From: Cyclobacteriaceae bacterium
GTDB taxonomy: Bacteria > Bacteroidota > Bacteroidia > Cytophagales > Cyclobacteriaceae
Assembly (NCBI GenBank): GCA_025350305.1
Contig: JANXYC010000146.1
Span: forward strand, 1-37,678
DNA length: 37,678 nt
Direction of reading: 5' to 3'
Notes under the pieces: generated by a model
Told to the model about the DNA's origin: nothing
Databases searched by the model: none
Seen by the model: only the letters and a program-made list of their open reading frames with translations
In this document: positions 1-8,617 of the stretch, one piece after another
How the letters are laid out: every line of letters starts with the position of its first letter
How positions within the stretch are numbered: position 1 is the first letter of the stretch
Program-made: the position numbers and the translations under genes

Positions 1-1794
1 AAGCTTCGGCCAGGGACCGACTACAAAAAGCTGGAATCGAAATTTCCGAAGATGGTAGATAAATATGCCGGTCCGGAGGCCCGTCTGGCGTTGGGTAATG
101 AATTTACGATGGAAAAATTCCGCGCTTCCGGCAATATGATCGAATGGACCTTGCGCCCCATGAAAGACATTCACCTTCACTCGGATTTGACCGCAGAGCT
201 TGGTGTGAACAGCGATATCACGTACGTGTATTTGTTTGGCGCGATTGCATTGTTCATACTTTCCATCGCCTGCATCAATTTCATGAATCTAAGTACGGCA
301 CGGTCGGCCAATCGCGCCAAGGAAGTTGGTGTACGCAAGGTCATGGGTTCGCTCCGTTCACATCTGATACGTCAGTTTTTGACCGAGTCCATCTTATTGA
401 GCGCTTTTTCATTTGCAATCGCACTGGCCATCGGCTGGTTGATGCTTCCATGGTTCAATGAATTATCAGATAAGCAGCTCTTTCTTCCTTTTGGCATTGG
501 CTCTTTCTGGATGATCGTGGTACTGGCGGCCATTTTGATAGGTATCCTGGCCGGAATGTATCCATCGTTCTTTCTTTCCGCCTTCAAGCCTGCCAATGTT
601 TTGAAAGGCAATCTCTCACAAGGAATGAAAAGCAGATTGGTACGCAGTACGCTGGTTGTATTTCAGTTTTCCATCTCCATTCTATTGATTATTGGCACCA
701 TTGCTGTCAAGCGGCAACTTGGGTTTATCCAGAACAAGAAAATAGGTTTTAATAAAGATCAGATTATCGTGATAAAAGATGCATACGGCATGGACAATCA
801 ACTCCAATCCTTTAAAGAGGAAGTCTTAAAAGATAGCCGGATCCTTAGTGGTACCATTTCAGGATTCTTGCCGGTGAGTGGCACGAACCGAAGTGATAAT
901 ACACATTGGCCGGAAGGCGTTCAACCAAACGCGGAAAACATGGTCGCTCTTCAATGTTGGCGCGTGGACTACGATTACCTCAAGACGCTTGGAATAAAAA
1001 TCAAAACGGGACGCGATTTCGCAAAGGAATTTCCGTCTGACTCGGGAGCGGTAATCTTAAATGAAGCAGCGTTGAAACTATTCGGATTCACCGGTGACCC
1101 GATTGGAAAGAAGATCAGCACCTTTGGATCGAATGGTGCCGGCTCCTTCGATCCTAAAAATATCCGAAGTTTCCCGGTTGTTGGGATTGTGGAGGATTTT
1201 CATTTTGAGTCGCTGAAGCAGAATATTTCGCCTCTTGCTTTCTTTCTTGATAAAAGTACCGGCCTTATTTCGTTTCGGTTTGAAGCCAAAAACACGCAGG
1301 AGGTTATTGCCTCAATTGAGAAGACCTGGAAGGCCATGGCTCCGGGTTTGCCGTTCAGTTATTCTTTTCTCGATCAGGATTTTGGAAGAATGTATTCTGC
1401 CGAACAGCGGCTCGGTAAAATATTCGTAGTGTTTGCGGGCCTGGCCATCATTATTGCCTGCCTTGGATTATTTGCCCTGACCTCTTTTACAGCAGAACAG
1501 CGTACCAAAGAAATCGGAATAAGAAAAGTTTTAGGTGCATCGGTAAGCAGCATTATCATGTTATTATCAAAAGAATTTGGTAAGCTTATCATCATCTCAT
1601 TCGCGCTGGCCGCTCCGTTGGCGTGGTACGGTGTAGATTGGTGGTTGAAAAGTTATACCTACAAAACAGAAGTTGGTATACTTGTTTACTTGGTGGCTGG
1701 CTTATCAGCTTTTCTTATTGCATGGATTACGATGAGTTTTCAATCCTTCAAGGCAGCCACTAACAATCCGGTGAATTCTTTACGTAGTGAATAA
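1..1794 (+). CDS. ABC transporter permease, FtsX/MacB type (5' truncated)
   Basis: This is the C-terminal 597 residues of an integral inner-membrane permease; the reading frame is open to the first base, so the true start lies outside the window. It shows the MacB/FtsX layout. A periplasmic tail is followed by a membrane segment (YLFGAIALFILSIACINFMN), then the cytoplasmic motif ARSANRAKEVGVRKVMGS, further helices, a second periplasmic domain and a second FtsX domain with the parallel motif RTKEIGIRKVLGAS. The doubled E-[IV]-G-[IV]-R-K-V motif indicates the full two-FtsX-domain architecture common in Bacteroidota. The cognate ATPase is not visible. Such permeases usually drive mechanotransmission-type efflux or lipoprotein/envelope functions; the substrate cannot be told. 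It converges on the M20 peptidase gene with a 7-bp gap. Confidence 0.9.
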   Translation, partial: KLRPGTDYKKLESKFPKMVDKYAGPEARLALGNEFTMEKFRASGNMIEWTLRPMKDIHLHSDLTAELGVNSDITYVYLFGAIALFILSIACINFMNLSTARSANRAKEVGVRKVMGSLRSHLIRQFLTESILLSAFSFAIALAIGWLMLPWFNELSDKQLFLPFGIGSFWMIVVLAAILIGILAGMYPSFFLSAFKPANVLKGNLSQGMKSRLVRSTLVVFQFSISILLIIGTIAVKRQLGFIQNKKIGFNKDQIIVIKDAYGMDNQLQSFKEEVLKDSRILSGTISGFLPVSGTNRSDNTHWPEGVQPNAENMVALQCWRVDYDYLKTLGIKIKTGRDFAKEFPSDSGAVILNEAALKLFGFTGDPIGKKISTFGSNGAGSFDPKNIRSFPVVGIVEDFHFESLKQNISPLAFFLDKSTGLISFRFEAKNTQEVIASIEKTWKAMAPGLPFSYSFLDQDFGRMYSAEQRLGKIFVVFAGLAIIIACLGLFALTSFTAEQRTKEIGIRKVLGASVSSIIMLLSKEFGKLIIISFALAAPLAWYGVDWWLKSYTYKTEVGILVYLVAGLSAFLIAWITMSFQSFKAATNNPVNSLRSE

Positions 1795-1801
1795 CACCAC
1801 T

Positions 1802-3244
1802 TTATTTTGTGTCCCGCATCAATTGCTCGTAAAACCATAGCGCGGAGGTATAGCTGTCCAGGCTCACCCTTTCGTCGATGCCATGAAATCCGATCGGGTC
1901 GGTGATGGGACTGAATTTAATAATGCCGCTTGATATTTTACTGAAGTGACGAGAATCAGTTCCACCGATCATAAGGAAAGGAGTCGTGACGGTATTTGGA
2001 AACGTTTTCTTCGCAATCACATCTGCCTTTCTATAGGCAAAGCTATTTTCGGAAGTAATGGAGCTTGGCTCTCCTTTAAAATTATTGAATGGAGAAACGG
2101 TGACGCGATCGTCGTCGATTACTTTTTTCACGCGCTCCATCACGCCAGTGGAGCTGTCCCCAGGCAGAAGACGGAAGTTAACCGTTGCCTGCGCAATCGT
2201 TGGTATCACATTATCTTTCACACCGGCCTTCAGAATGGTGGGTGCAATTGTTGTGCGTACGAGTGCATTACCGGATCCGGTTTTTTCATAAATGCCAATA
2301 ATAATACCCTTGAAGAGCCATCGGTTCGCAAAGATTATTTTCTTGAAGAATGGCATCTCCGGTCCAATATGATCCATAAAACCTTGCGTGGATGGAGAAA
2401 AACCAGGATCGAACGGGTGTTCCCGAAGTCTGATAAGTGCCTTTGCGAGAATGTCGATGGAAGTCTCCGACTCGGGCATCGAGGAGTGACCACCATTCTT
2501 TTCTGCTGTTAATTGAAGCGAAAGATACCCCTTTTCCGAAGTGCCAATAAGCGCTACCGGTTTCGTCATACCGGGCACTTTATCTTTCGTGATAATGCCG
2601 CCTTCATCCAAAACCATTTCAGGTGCGATGTTTCTTGACTTCATCAAAACCACAATTGCCTGGGCACCTGTACCTCCAAGTTCTTCATCGTGTCCAAACG
2701 CAAAATAGATCGTTCGTTCGGGCTGGTAGTTTTCAATCAACAACTTCTCGGCCGCCTCCATGATACTGATAAGGTTGACTTTATCATCCGCAGTACCTCT
2801 GCCCCAGATGAAATTGTCCGTTATTTCTCCTGCAAAAGGATCCACCGACCACATCGTCTTTGTTGCTTCTTCAATGGGCACCACATCTTGATGAGCCATC
2901 AGAACGATTGGGTTCAATCCGGGGTTCTTTCCTTCCCATTTGTAAAGCAAACTGTAGTTGGCAACAACCTCCCGCGAAAGTCTTGAATGAACAGTGGGAT
3001 ACGTTGTCTTCAAAAATCTGTGAAAACCGAAAAATTGCGCTGAGTCAAAAAGTGATGGATCACTGTTTGAAATTGTTTTGAAACGGATCGCTTCCTGAAA
3101 ATTTCGAATGGAAGATGTGGATACTTCCGGAGACGGATTGGATTCGATCAAAAGTTGTTTTGATTCAAATCGAAACGTGTTGAATAGTAAAATTGCGGTA
3201 AAAACAAGTATAACTCCAAAGGTGTAGAATAGAGATCGTTTCAT
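1802..3244 (-). CDS. M20 family metallopeptidase (carboxypeptidase S / PM20D1-like)
   Basis: A 480-residue zinc-dependent amidohydrolase/peptidase of the M20 family. The N-terminus has one hydrophobic segment (about residues 5-22), so the protein is probably membrane-anchored or exported. The metal site is recognisable: MAHQDVV (His118, Asp120), GRGTADDK (Asp153), GHDEELGG (Glu187/Glu188) and a C-terminal GGTDSRHF/GFHGIDERV region. The central lid/dimerisation domain begins near EKNGGHSSMPE. Length and motif spacing fit the carboxypeptidase S/PM20D1 branch, whose members hydrolyse peptides or N-acyl amino acids; the actual substrate is unknown. The ATG lies 4 bp downstream of the stop of the TOPRIM-like gene, so it may be read through from that unit, although its base composition matches the rest of the genome better. 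Confidence 0.88.
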   Translation of the reverse strand: MKRSLFYTFGVILVFTAILLFNTFRFESKQLLIESNPSPEVSTSSIRNFQEAIRFKTISNSDPSLFDSAQFFGFHRFLKTTYPTVHSRLSREVVANYSLLYKWEGKNPGLNPIVLMAHQDVVPIEEATKTMWSVDPFAGEITDNFIWGRGTADDKVNLISIMEAAEKLLIENYQPERTIYFAFGHDEELGGTGAQAIVVLMKSRNIAPEMVLDEGGIITKDKVPGMTKPVALIGTSEKGYLSLQLTAEKNGGHSSMPESETSIDILAKALIRLREHPFDPGFSPSTQGFMDHIGPEMPFFKKIIFANRWLFKGIIIGIYEKTGSGNALVRTTIAPTILKAGVKDNVIPTIAQATVNFRLLPGDSSTGVMERVKKVIDDDRVTVSPFNNFKGEPSSITSENSFAYRKADVIAKKTFPNTVTTPFLMIGGTDSRHFSKISSGIIKFSPITDPIGFHGIDERVSLDSYTSALWFYEQLMRDTK

Positions 3245-3248
3245 TATT

Positions 3249-3884
3249 CTATTTTTCCTCGGCTTGATTTTCTTCTCTAAACCATTCTATAAGTTTATAT
3301 AATAATTTTTTAAATGCTTCGTCTTCACATTTCTTATAAGAAACTTTGGTTGAAATTTTTTTGAATATTGCGGATGATTTTGATGTATTAGATTTTTTCA
3401 GAGCCTTTTCGAACGTCTCTTTAGGTCTTATCGGTTTGGTGTCACCTTGGGCAAGAAAACCCGAAGTACGAGACCAGTCATAAAGTGACTGGTCTGAATT
3501 CCAACCAATTGCCACTTCGACGTGTTGTGAATTAATCCAAACCCAGTTTTCTATTTCTGGGTTGACAACAATAGCCACATTTCGCCCTTCCCATCCGTTA
3601 CTTCTTAATTTCCCCTCAATTATTTGTTCCACTTCCTGGCAAGATTTATTGGATTCATGACCGCATCCTTCATAATCTAAGATTACTATGGCATATCGAT
3701 ATTGATTTATGAATGGTCTTAGGATTTCCTGGCTGTCGTTACAACACCCGGAATCATGCTCTGGGTGTTTATATATGTCATAAGTAAACGGCTTTGTATT
3801 TGATGAATTGGGGATTCTAGGAAGCAATCCTTCAATCAATTTTTCTTGACAACCGTCGGCCACAAGAATAATAATGTCCTTCAT
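3249..3884 (-). CDS. TOPRIM-like protein, partner of the upstream AAA ATPase (putative defence effector)
   Basis: A 211-residue soluble protein without signal peptide. The pattern resembles small TOPRIM-like families (RloB, DUF4276, DUF4435) found beside AAA ATPases. A first strand ends in VADGCQEKLIEGLL (Asp10, Glu14), a second gives VILDYEGCG (Asp70, Glu72), and a third gives VVNPEIENWVW (Glu110, Glu112, Trp114). Acidic residues at the ends of hydrophobic strands are what a metal-dependent nuclease site would need. Cys is frequent (12, 47, 48, 74, 82). The start ATG overlaps the ATPase stop as ATGA (3881-3884), so the two are translationally coupled. Codon use and composition are AT-rich compared with the flanking metabolic genes. 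The TOPRIM assignment is inferred by eye. The name MAD4, used for a component of methylation-associated defence systems, is one possible family assignment that I could not test. Confidence 0.62.
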   Translation of the reverse strand: MKDIIILVADGCQEKLIEGLLPRIPNSSNTKPFTYDIYKHPEHDSGCCNDSQEILRPFINQYRYAIVILDYEGCGHESNKSCQEVEQIIEGKLRSNGWEGRNVAIVVNPEIENWVWINSQHVEVAIGWNSDQSLYDWSRTSGFLAQGDTKPIRPKETFEKALKKSNTSKSSAIFKKISTKVSYKKCEDEAFKKLLYKLIEWFREENQAEEK

Positions 3885-5155
3885 GATAAAATCCCACTTG
3901 CAAAAAGTAAATTAAGGTTAGGATTTCCTTTCCACTCTTTCAACTTAGGATGGTCCGTCCCCTTAACAATGTCAGTAACTCCCTCGCTTGTTTTTGCAAA
4001 GCACAATAAATCCTTCAATTCAATCATTCCTAATATTACAGGCGAATGCGAAGCCAAAAGTATTTGGGCATTGTATACGGAAGATAGAGATTGAAATAGG
4101 CATTCAATTGCCTTTGGATGAATACCGTTCTCTGGTTCTTCTATTAAAAAGACTCCATTCAATTCCTTTAAATAAGCGAGTAGGGTCAGCGCAAGCAATC
4201 GCAAGGTTCCATCTGAAACCAGCCAACTCGGTATTTCTATTCCGTTGTTGTATTTGATCTTAATGTAGCGATGTCTATCCTCTTCTCTCTCCACAGTTGT
4301 TATATCTGAAACATCAGGCAACGATGTTTGGATGTGTTCAATCCATTGCTTGAACTTTTTAGTGTCCTTTCTTAGATTTTCAATTACCCATGGGAGATTG
4401 GCTCCATCCGTTTTAAATAGCACTGACTGTCCGGGAGGACTTGGCTTTCTAATTACTAAACTATTGAGAATAAATAATTGTACTCCGCTTAATAGAAAGG
4501 ACTTAAGCCAACTTGAACCTGGGAATTTGGTTTCATCATCAGGTAAGTTCCCAAGCGCAGTTTTCTTTATACCAAGTTTGAAAGATGGAAGCCATCCTTT
4601 TCCAGATTCTTCATATGTTTCAATATAGAAGTTATCATTACCCCCCAGTTTTTTTGCGAGTACTCTTTTGTAAGTCTTGGGTTTAAATCTATCAATAAAA
4701 ATTTGCGGGTCTTCAACCAAGTATTCCGGAAAGGAAATTCTTTGCTGTCCTTTTTGTGCATCTATATATTTTGAATCCGCCCTCAACAAAATTGCCTTTT
4801 CGTCCTTAATCGCATTTTCACGAGTTTCCGGAAGGATTCCAATTCTTATTTCGTATCGAATAAGGGTAAACGCCCTTCCATTAAATTTTTTTACTATATC
4901 ATCCGGCAATTGAACTTCTAAGGCAAGTTCTATATCGCCACCTTTACAGCCAAAAGTAAGTTCATTGTAATGAGAAGCTCGGTCAAAAATAGCCTTATCA
5001 ACTCCATGGCTGACGATGTCAGCAATGAACTTCACAACATCTAAGAAAGTGCTCTTGCCGGTTGCATTAGCCCCAACCAATATGTGAAAATCGGCCATTG
5101 GTTGACTTATGTGCTTTAGACTACGAAAGTTTTTCGCCTGTATTAGTCGGATCAT
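3881..5155 (-). CDS. AAA family ATPase (AAA_21/OLD-like, SMC-type head), putative defence ATPase
   Basis: A 424-residue cytosolic ATPase of the AAA_21/AAA_15 type. The N-terminus is typical (MIRLIQAKNFRSL). The Walker A loop is GANATGKST at residues 28-36, the ABC-like signature SDGTLRLLAL at about 314-323, Walker B FLIEEPENGIHP at about 336-347, and the switch histidine ASHSPV at about 368-373. The long middle insertion (about 100-300) is the usual coiled-coil/dimerisation zone. Unlike OLD nucleases there is no fused TOPRIM domain; that role could be played by the overlapping downstream gene, as in the two-gene layout of PARIS (AriA/AriB). A strong Bacteroidota promoter ends about 7 nt before the ATG. 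No methylase, helicase or other restriction gene is nearby. A function in anti-phage defence is inferred from architecture only. Confidence 0.85.
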   Translation of the reverse strand: MIRLIQAKNFRSLKHISQPMADFHILVGANATGKSTFLDVVKFIADIVSHGVDKAIFDRASHYNELTFGCKGGDIELALEVQLPDDIVKKFNGRAFTLIRYEIRIGILPETRENAIKDEKAILLRADSKYIDAQKGQQRISFPEYLVEDPQIFIDRFKPKTYKRVLAKKLGGNDNFYIETYEESGKGWLPSFKLGIKKTALGNLPDDETKFPGSSWLKSFLLSGVQLFILNSLVIRKPSPPGQSVLFKTDGANLPWVIENLRKDTKKFKQWIEHIQTSLPDVSDITTVEREEDRHRYIKIKYNNGIEIPSWLVSDGTLRLLALTLLAYLKELNGVFLIEEPENGIHPKAIECLFQSLSSVYNAQILLASHSPVILGMIELKDLLCFAKTSEGVTDIVKGTDHPKLKEWKGNPNLNLLFASGILS

Positions 5156-5161
5156 AACTTA

Positions 5162-5191
5162 CAAAGCTAGCTATTCAAGCTCCTAACACAA
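5162..5191 (-). promoter_or_regulatory. Bacteroidota-type promoter of the ATPase/TOPRIM-like pair
   Basis: On the minus strand a -33 TTG (5191-5189) is followed after 19 nt by TAGCTTTG (5169-5162), a perfect match to the Bacteroidota -7 consensus TAnnTTTG. The last G of the -7 box is 7 nt from the ATG at 5155, so the transcript would have almost no 5' leader. The pair therefore probably has its own promoter, separate from the amidohydrolase gene that ends at 5218. Confidence 0.6.
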
Positions 5192-5217
5192 CAAGGAGGT
5201 AATTGCAAGATCAATTT

Positions 5218-6543
5218 CTATTTATACCGCTTCCCTTTCTTGATTACCATACCAACATTTTGCAGTAAATCCATATACCGGAGCACATCACCCTTTACGG
5301 CAATGATGTCCGCATACTTTCCTTCACTCACAGTTCCAAAATCCTTATCAACACCCATTGCTACCGATGGCCAATAGGTAGCCGCCCGGATGGTGTACAT
5401 CGGATCAAATCCCATTTTATTCACCCACACATCAAGTTCGTTCCACGTACTTTGGCTATGAAACTTCATCGGGATACCGCTATCCGTGCCGATCAGCAGC
5501 ACGACTCCTGCTTCTTTCAATTGCTTTACTTTCTTTTCAAGTGTTGGTTTCCGGATAGGATTAAGTTGGAAATAGGATAATTGCCCGGGCTTCCGGATAG
5601 AATGCTTAATGTCTTTTACAATGGAATCGGGTAGGTCCAAATGCCATGAATCGTTATCCAGGTTTTCAGGATTATCACGTACATACTCAAAGTTGTAAAG
5701 GCCTTCCACCGTGGGTGTCCAAAAGAGTGGACCCAGGCTCATTTGTGCAGTGCGCTCTTTGATCATTGCAATAATATCGTCAGGATACTCCGGGGCAGCA
5801 GCCAGACCTGTATGTTCAAAGCAATCGACCCCTGCCTTAATCCCTCTGCGAATCTCTTCTGGGCGGTGTGAATGTCCCACTACTTTTAATCCATTCTTGT
5901 GGGCCTCATCGACAACCGCCATTACCTCTTGCATCGTCATCTGGTCCTGATCAATCAGCTTGATGCAATTCACGCCCGCTTTTACAAGTTGCTTTACTTT
6001 TGCACGGGCATCTGCCTCACCCGTTATACCCCACCGGAAAGCATCGGTGCCCGGATAAGGGGCATGTTGAATAAATGGTCCAGACATGTACATCGTTGGC
6101 CCTGGAATTTCACCTTTGTTGATCCGGTCGCGTACAGCCAGGCTCGCTTCCAGCGGTCCACCCAGATCGCGGGCACTTGTTATTCCCGCCATTAAGAGTT
6201 GATGTGCTGATGCCGGCATGATAATGTCTTTAGAAGATTTAAGATAGGTTTTGTCCCAATGGGTGTAGTCACTGTGCCCGTTGATATACAAATGGACGTG
6301 CATGTCCCATAGACCGGGCAGTACACTCATTCCTTCCGTAGAAATAATTTCGGCACCCTTCGGAATTTCCAGTTGTCCTATCTGGCCAATGGCTTTTATT
6401 CGTTCGCCTTCTATGATGACGATACTGTTTTGTAAAGGCTTGCCTCCAAAACCATCAATGAGTGTGCCGCCAACCAGTGCTTTGGTTTGGCCAGCGCCTT
6501 GAAATGTGACGAGGGAAAGAAGTATTAAAAATATTTGTCTCAT
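5218..6543 (-). CDS. Secreted metal-dependent amidohydrolase (imidazolonepropionase-like)
   Basis: A 441-residue protein with an N-terminal signal sequence (MRQIFLILLSLVTFQGAGQ, cleaved about residue 19), so it acts outside the cytoplasm. It is a TIM-barrel amidohydrolase. The first metal pair is DMHVH (His82, His84), the bridging lysine lies in NCIKLID (Lys195), further ligands are GHSHR (His224/His226) and FEHTG (His244), and the catalytic aspartate is IGTDSG (Asp354). The C-terminal SEGKYADIIAVKGD segment closes the small beta-sandwich domain. Secreted members in Bacteroidota are commonly annotated as imidazolonepropionase-like, prolidase-like or organophosphate-acid-anhydrolase-like; the true substrate cannot be read from sequence. 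It is followed by the ATPase gene after a 62-bp gap. Confidence 0.88.
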   Translation of the reverse strand: MRQIFLILLSLVTFQGAGQTKALVGGTLIDGFGGKPLQNSIVIIEGERIKAIGQIGQLEIPKGAEIISTEGMSVLPGLWDMHVHLYINGHSDYTHWDKTYLKSSKDIIMPASAHQLLMAGITSARDLGGPLEASLAVRDRINKGEIPGPTMYMSGPFIQHAPYPGTDAFRWGITGEADARAKVKQLVKAGVNCIKLIDQDQMTMQEVMAVVDEAHKNGLKVVGHSHRPEEIRRGIKAGVDCFEHTGLAAAPEYPDDIIAMIKERTAQMSLGPLFWTPTVEGLYNFEYVRDNPENLDNDSWHLDLPDSIVKDIKHSIRKPGQLSYFQLNPIRKPTLEKKVKQLKEAGVVLLIGTDSGIPMKFHSQSTWNELDVWVNKMGFDPMYTIRAATYWPSVAMGVDKDFGTVSEGKYADIIAVKGDVLRYMDLLQNVGMVIKKGKRYK

Positions 6544-6646
6544 GACGAACAGGATTGTTCGGCCAAAGTAAAAATTATTGATGAGATTTATTCAGCGAAA
6601 TTGGAGGATCGTTGTGAAAACGATTGCCGTGGAGCAAATGAGTGGT

Positions 6647-8617
6647 TTAGTTCGCGATCTTATCTGGCTGAAAATCGCCACGCAGTGTGCGGAAACGCTT
6701 TCTTGCTTCTGCAGCATATACGCTTCCGGGATACTTGTCAAGAAACGTTCGGTAAATTTCCATTGCTTTTTCTTTGTCCTTCAGTTGCTGTTCATAGATT
6801 TCTCCTTCGAGGAAATACGCATCGTCGGCGAGGATATCATCTGGAAATTCGGTTACAATCTTCTGACATAGTTCCAATGATTCCTTAAACTCCCCCTTCG
6901 TCAGACGAATAGAGGCCTCTAACCAATAGATGTCATCTACAATTTGCTTATTCGTCATGCCCGCGGGCAATGTTACCCAGATATAATCTCCTTCTTTTTC
7001 AACCAATGTATTCGCATCGATAAAGCCATAGACAAGCGCTTCTGATTGCTTCATGAGAACTTTGCCATCCTTAAATTTTTGCAACTGCACAAGGGCTTGA
7101 TCGGTTTTGTTTTGATATAGCAGGCGTTGAATATTAGCATACTGCCTGAGCGATAGCCCAGTTGTATCAAAAGCTGTATTCTCTTTAATCATCATGCTAA
7201 GATCCATGGCATCATTGGCAATTTCGCGAGTGGTGGCTTGCTTCAAAATGTCCAAATGTTCCTGCGCCAGTTTAAAATCTCCTTTGTAATATGATAGTTT
7301 GGCATTTCGTAATTTGGCTTCATAACCCAGCGGTGCATCACGTTGGTTCTTTTCAACTTGTGAATAAAAAAGTGTGGCTTCCCACGGTTCATCTTTCAGT
7401 AAATAAATATCACCAAGCTCCAGTTTTGATTTTGCTTTCAGATAGGCCGCTACACGGGGATGGTTAACAAGGGCCATGAGTTTATTAATGGCTGAATCCT
7501 TTTCGTCCAAATAGTAGGCATGGAGCAACGCCTCATTCAGTGCCGCTTCATAACTGTTGGCATTATCGGGATAACGGTTAATGAACGATTGATATTCTTT
7601 TGTGAGATAACGCACGGAATCAGTGTTTACCGGGAAGCTGCGTTTTACTTTCGCTTCGCGCGCACGGATAAGCCCGAGGCGGGCAGGCAGGTAGTTATCC
7701 GTATTGGCAAATTCCTTGATGACATAGGAAAAGCTCTTATCGGCGCTTTCATAGTCTTTATTGTTCAGTGCGATCTGGGCGATCTCCAGGGTCTTGGAGG
7801 TTTCTTTTCGGAAACGCTTGTCATACGCACGTGACTGAATAAAGGCGCCGTAAAAATTCTTCTGTTGAAGGTTGACCCATATGAGCAGATCAGAGAAAAC
7901 CTCTGAGTCCGGAAATTGCTGGACTTTATCGTATAGCATTCGCTCAAGGCTCTCAAGTTCGTCCGGCTTGTTCAGAAAAAGTTGAAGAAGATTTTTTACA
8001 TAGTTGAGATTGGAGGGGGTTTGCGTAACGTAGTTAAGATACTCCTGCACCATTTCATCACGCTTACCCTGCATGCGATAGAGATTGGCCATCTCCAGGG
8101 TAAAAGCGGTAGGGTTACCAAGTGATTGTCTTAGCTCTTGCAGGGCCCAGACAGCATAGTCAGGCAGGTTGTGTGCTGCCAGGTAATCGGAGATCGACTT
8201 GGTACGATACACATCGGGCAGCGAGTTTTTTACCAGCGACTTGAAGTACTTGTCTGCCTTCTGCATATCCCCGGCGCGGACATACACCAGACCAAGGTCA
8301 ACACGATAGGAGACCCGGTCATCTGCTTTTCGCAAAACTTTTTCAACGTAATCCTCCGCCTCTTTAAATCTTGCCATTTCCAGGAGCAGGCTGAGATAAT
8401 TGTTGTGAATGAAGGGAACGTTATCGAAATTTTTTGAAAGCGACTGATACATCACAAATGCTTTTTCCTTTTCGCCCTTCAAAAAGTATTCGTTCGCAAT
8501 TCGTATTTCAGATTCCTGTGCCTGTACGGCAAAACACAATCCCACACACAATACACACGGTAGTATTATATTATTAAATTTTAGAAATAGATAGTTATAG
8601 TAATAAGTCTTGTGCAT
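6647..8617 (-). CDS. Exported tetratricopeptide-repeat protein
   Basis: A 656-residue protein. After an N-terminal stretch of about 13 residues comes a signal peptide ending near VQAQE (about residue 34). The mature part is almost entirely helical pairs of TPR/Sel1-like spacing. Clear units include ANEYFLKGEKEKAFVMYQSL near the start, VYVRAGDMQKADKYFKSLV at about 115, and DDAYFLEGEIYEQQLKDKEK near the C-terminus, the last resembling the TPR of BamD/YbgF-type proteins. Residue composition suits a periplasmic scaffold rather than an enzyme. It is the last gene of the minus-strand mnmG cluster, separated from the Ig-like lipoprotein gene by 262 bp, and may have its own promoter there. It is probably an envelope assembly or peptidoglycan-associated scaffold; no specific partner can be named. 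Confidence 0.8.
   Translation of the reverse strand: MHKTYYYNYLFLKFNNIILPCVLCVGLCFAVQAQESEIRIANEYFLKGEKEKAFVMYQSLSKNFDNVPFIHNNYLSLLLEMARFKEAEDYVEKVLRKADDRVSYRVDLGLVYVRAGDMQKADKYFKSLVKNSLPDVYRTKSISDYLAAHNLPDYAVWALQELRQSLGNPTAFTLEMANLYRMQGKRDEMVQEYLNYVTQTPSNLNYVKNLLQLFLNKPDELESLERMLYDKVQQFPDSEVFSDLLIWVNLQQKNFYGAFIQSRAYDKRFRKETSKTLEIAQIALNNKDYESADKSFSYVIKEFANTDNYLPARLGLIRAREAKVKRSFPVNTDSVRYLTKEYQSFINRYPDNANSYEAALNEALLHAYYLDEKDSAINKLMALVNHPRVAAYLKAKSKLELGDIYLLKDEPWEATLFYSQVEKNQRDAPLGYEAKLRNAKLSYYKGDFKLAQEHLDILKQATTREIANDAMDLSMMIKENTAFDTTGLSLRQYANIQRLLYQNKTDQALVQLQKFKDGKVLMKQSEALVYGFIDANTLVEKEGDYIWVTLPAGMTNKQIVDDIYWLEASIRLTKGEFKESLELCQKIVTEFPDDILADDAYFLEGEIYEQQLKDKEKAMEIYRTFLDKYPGSVYAAEARKRFRTLRGDFQPDKIAN

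Noticed and set aside
1946-2512. 188-aa plus-strand ORF within the M20 peptidase gene
   Set aside because: It lies opposite a gene with clear metal-site motifs; the translation has no recognisable domain and looks like a shadow.
3249-5155. Gabija, Septu or a complete methylation-associated defence system
   Set aside because: No UvrD-like helicase, HNH nuclease or methylase is next to the pair, and the ATPase has no fused TOPRIM domain; only the general ATPase plus TOPRIM-like layout is supported.
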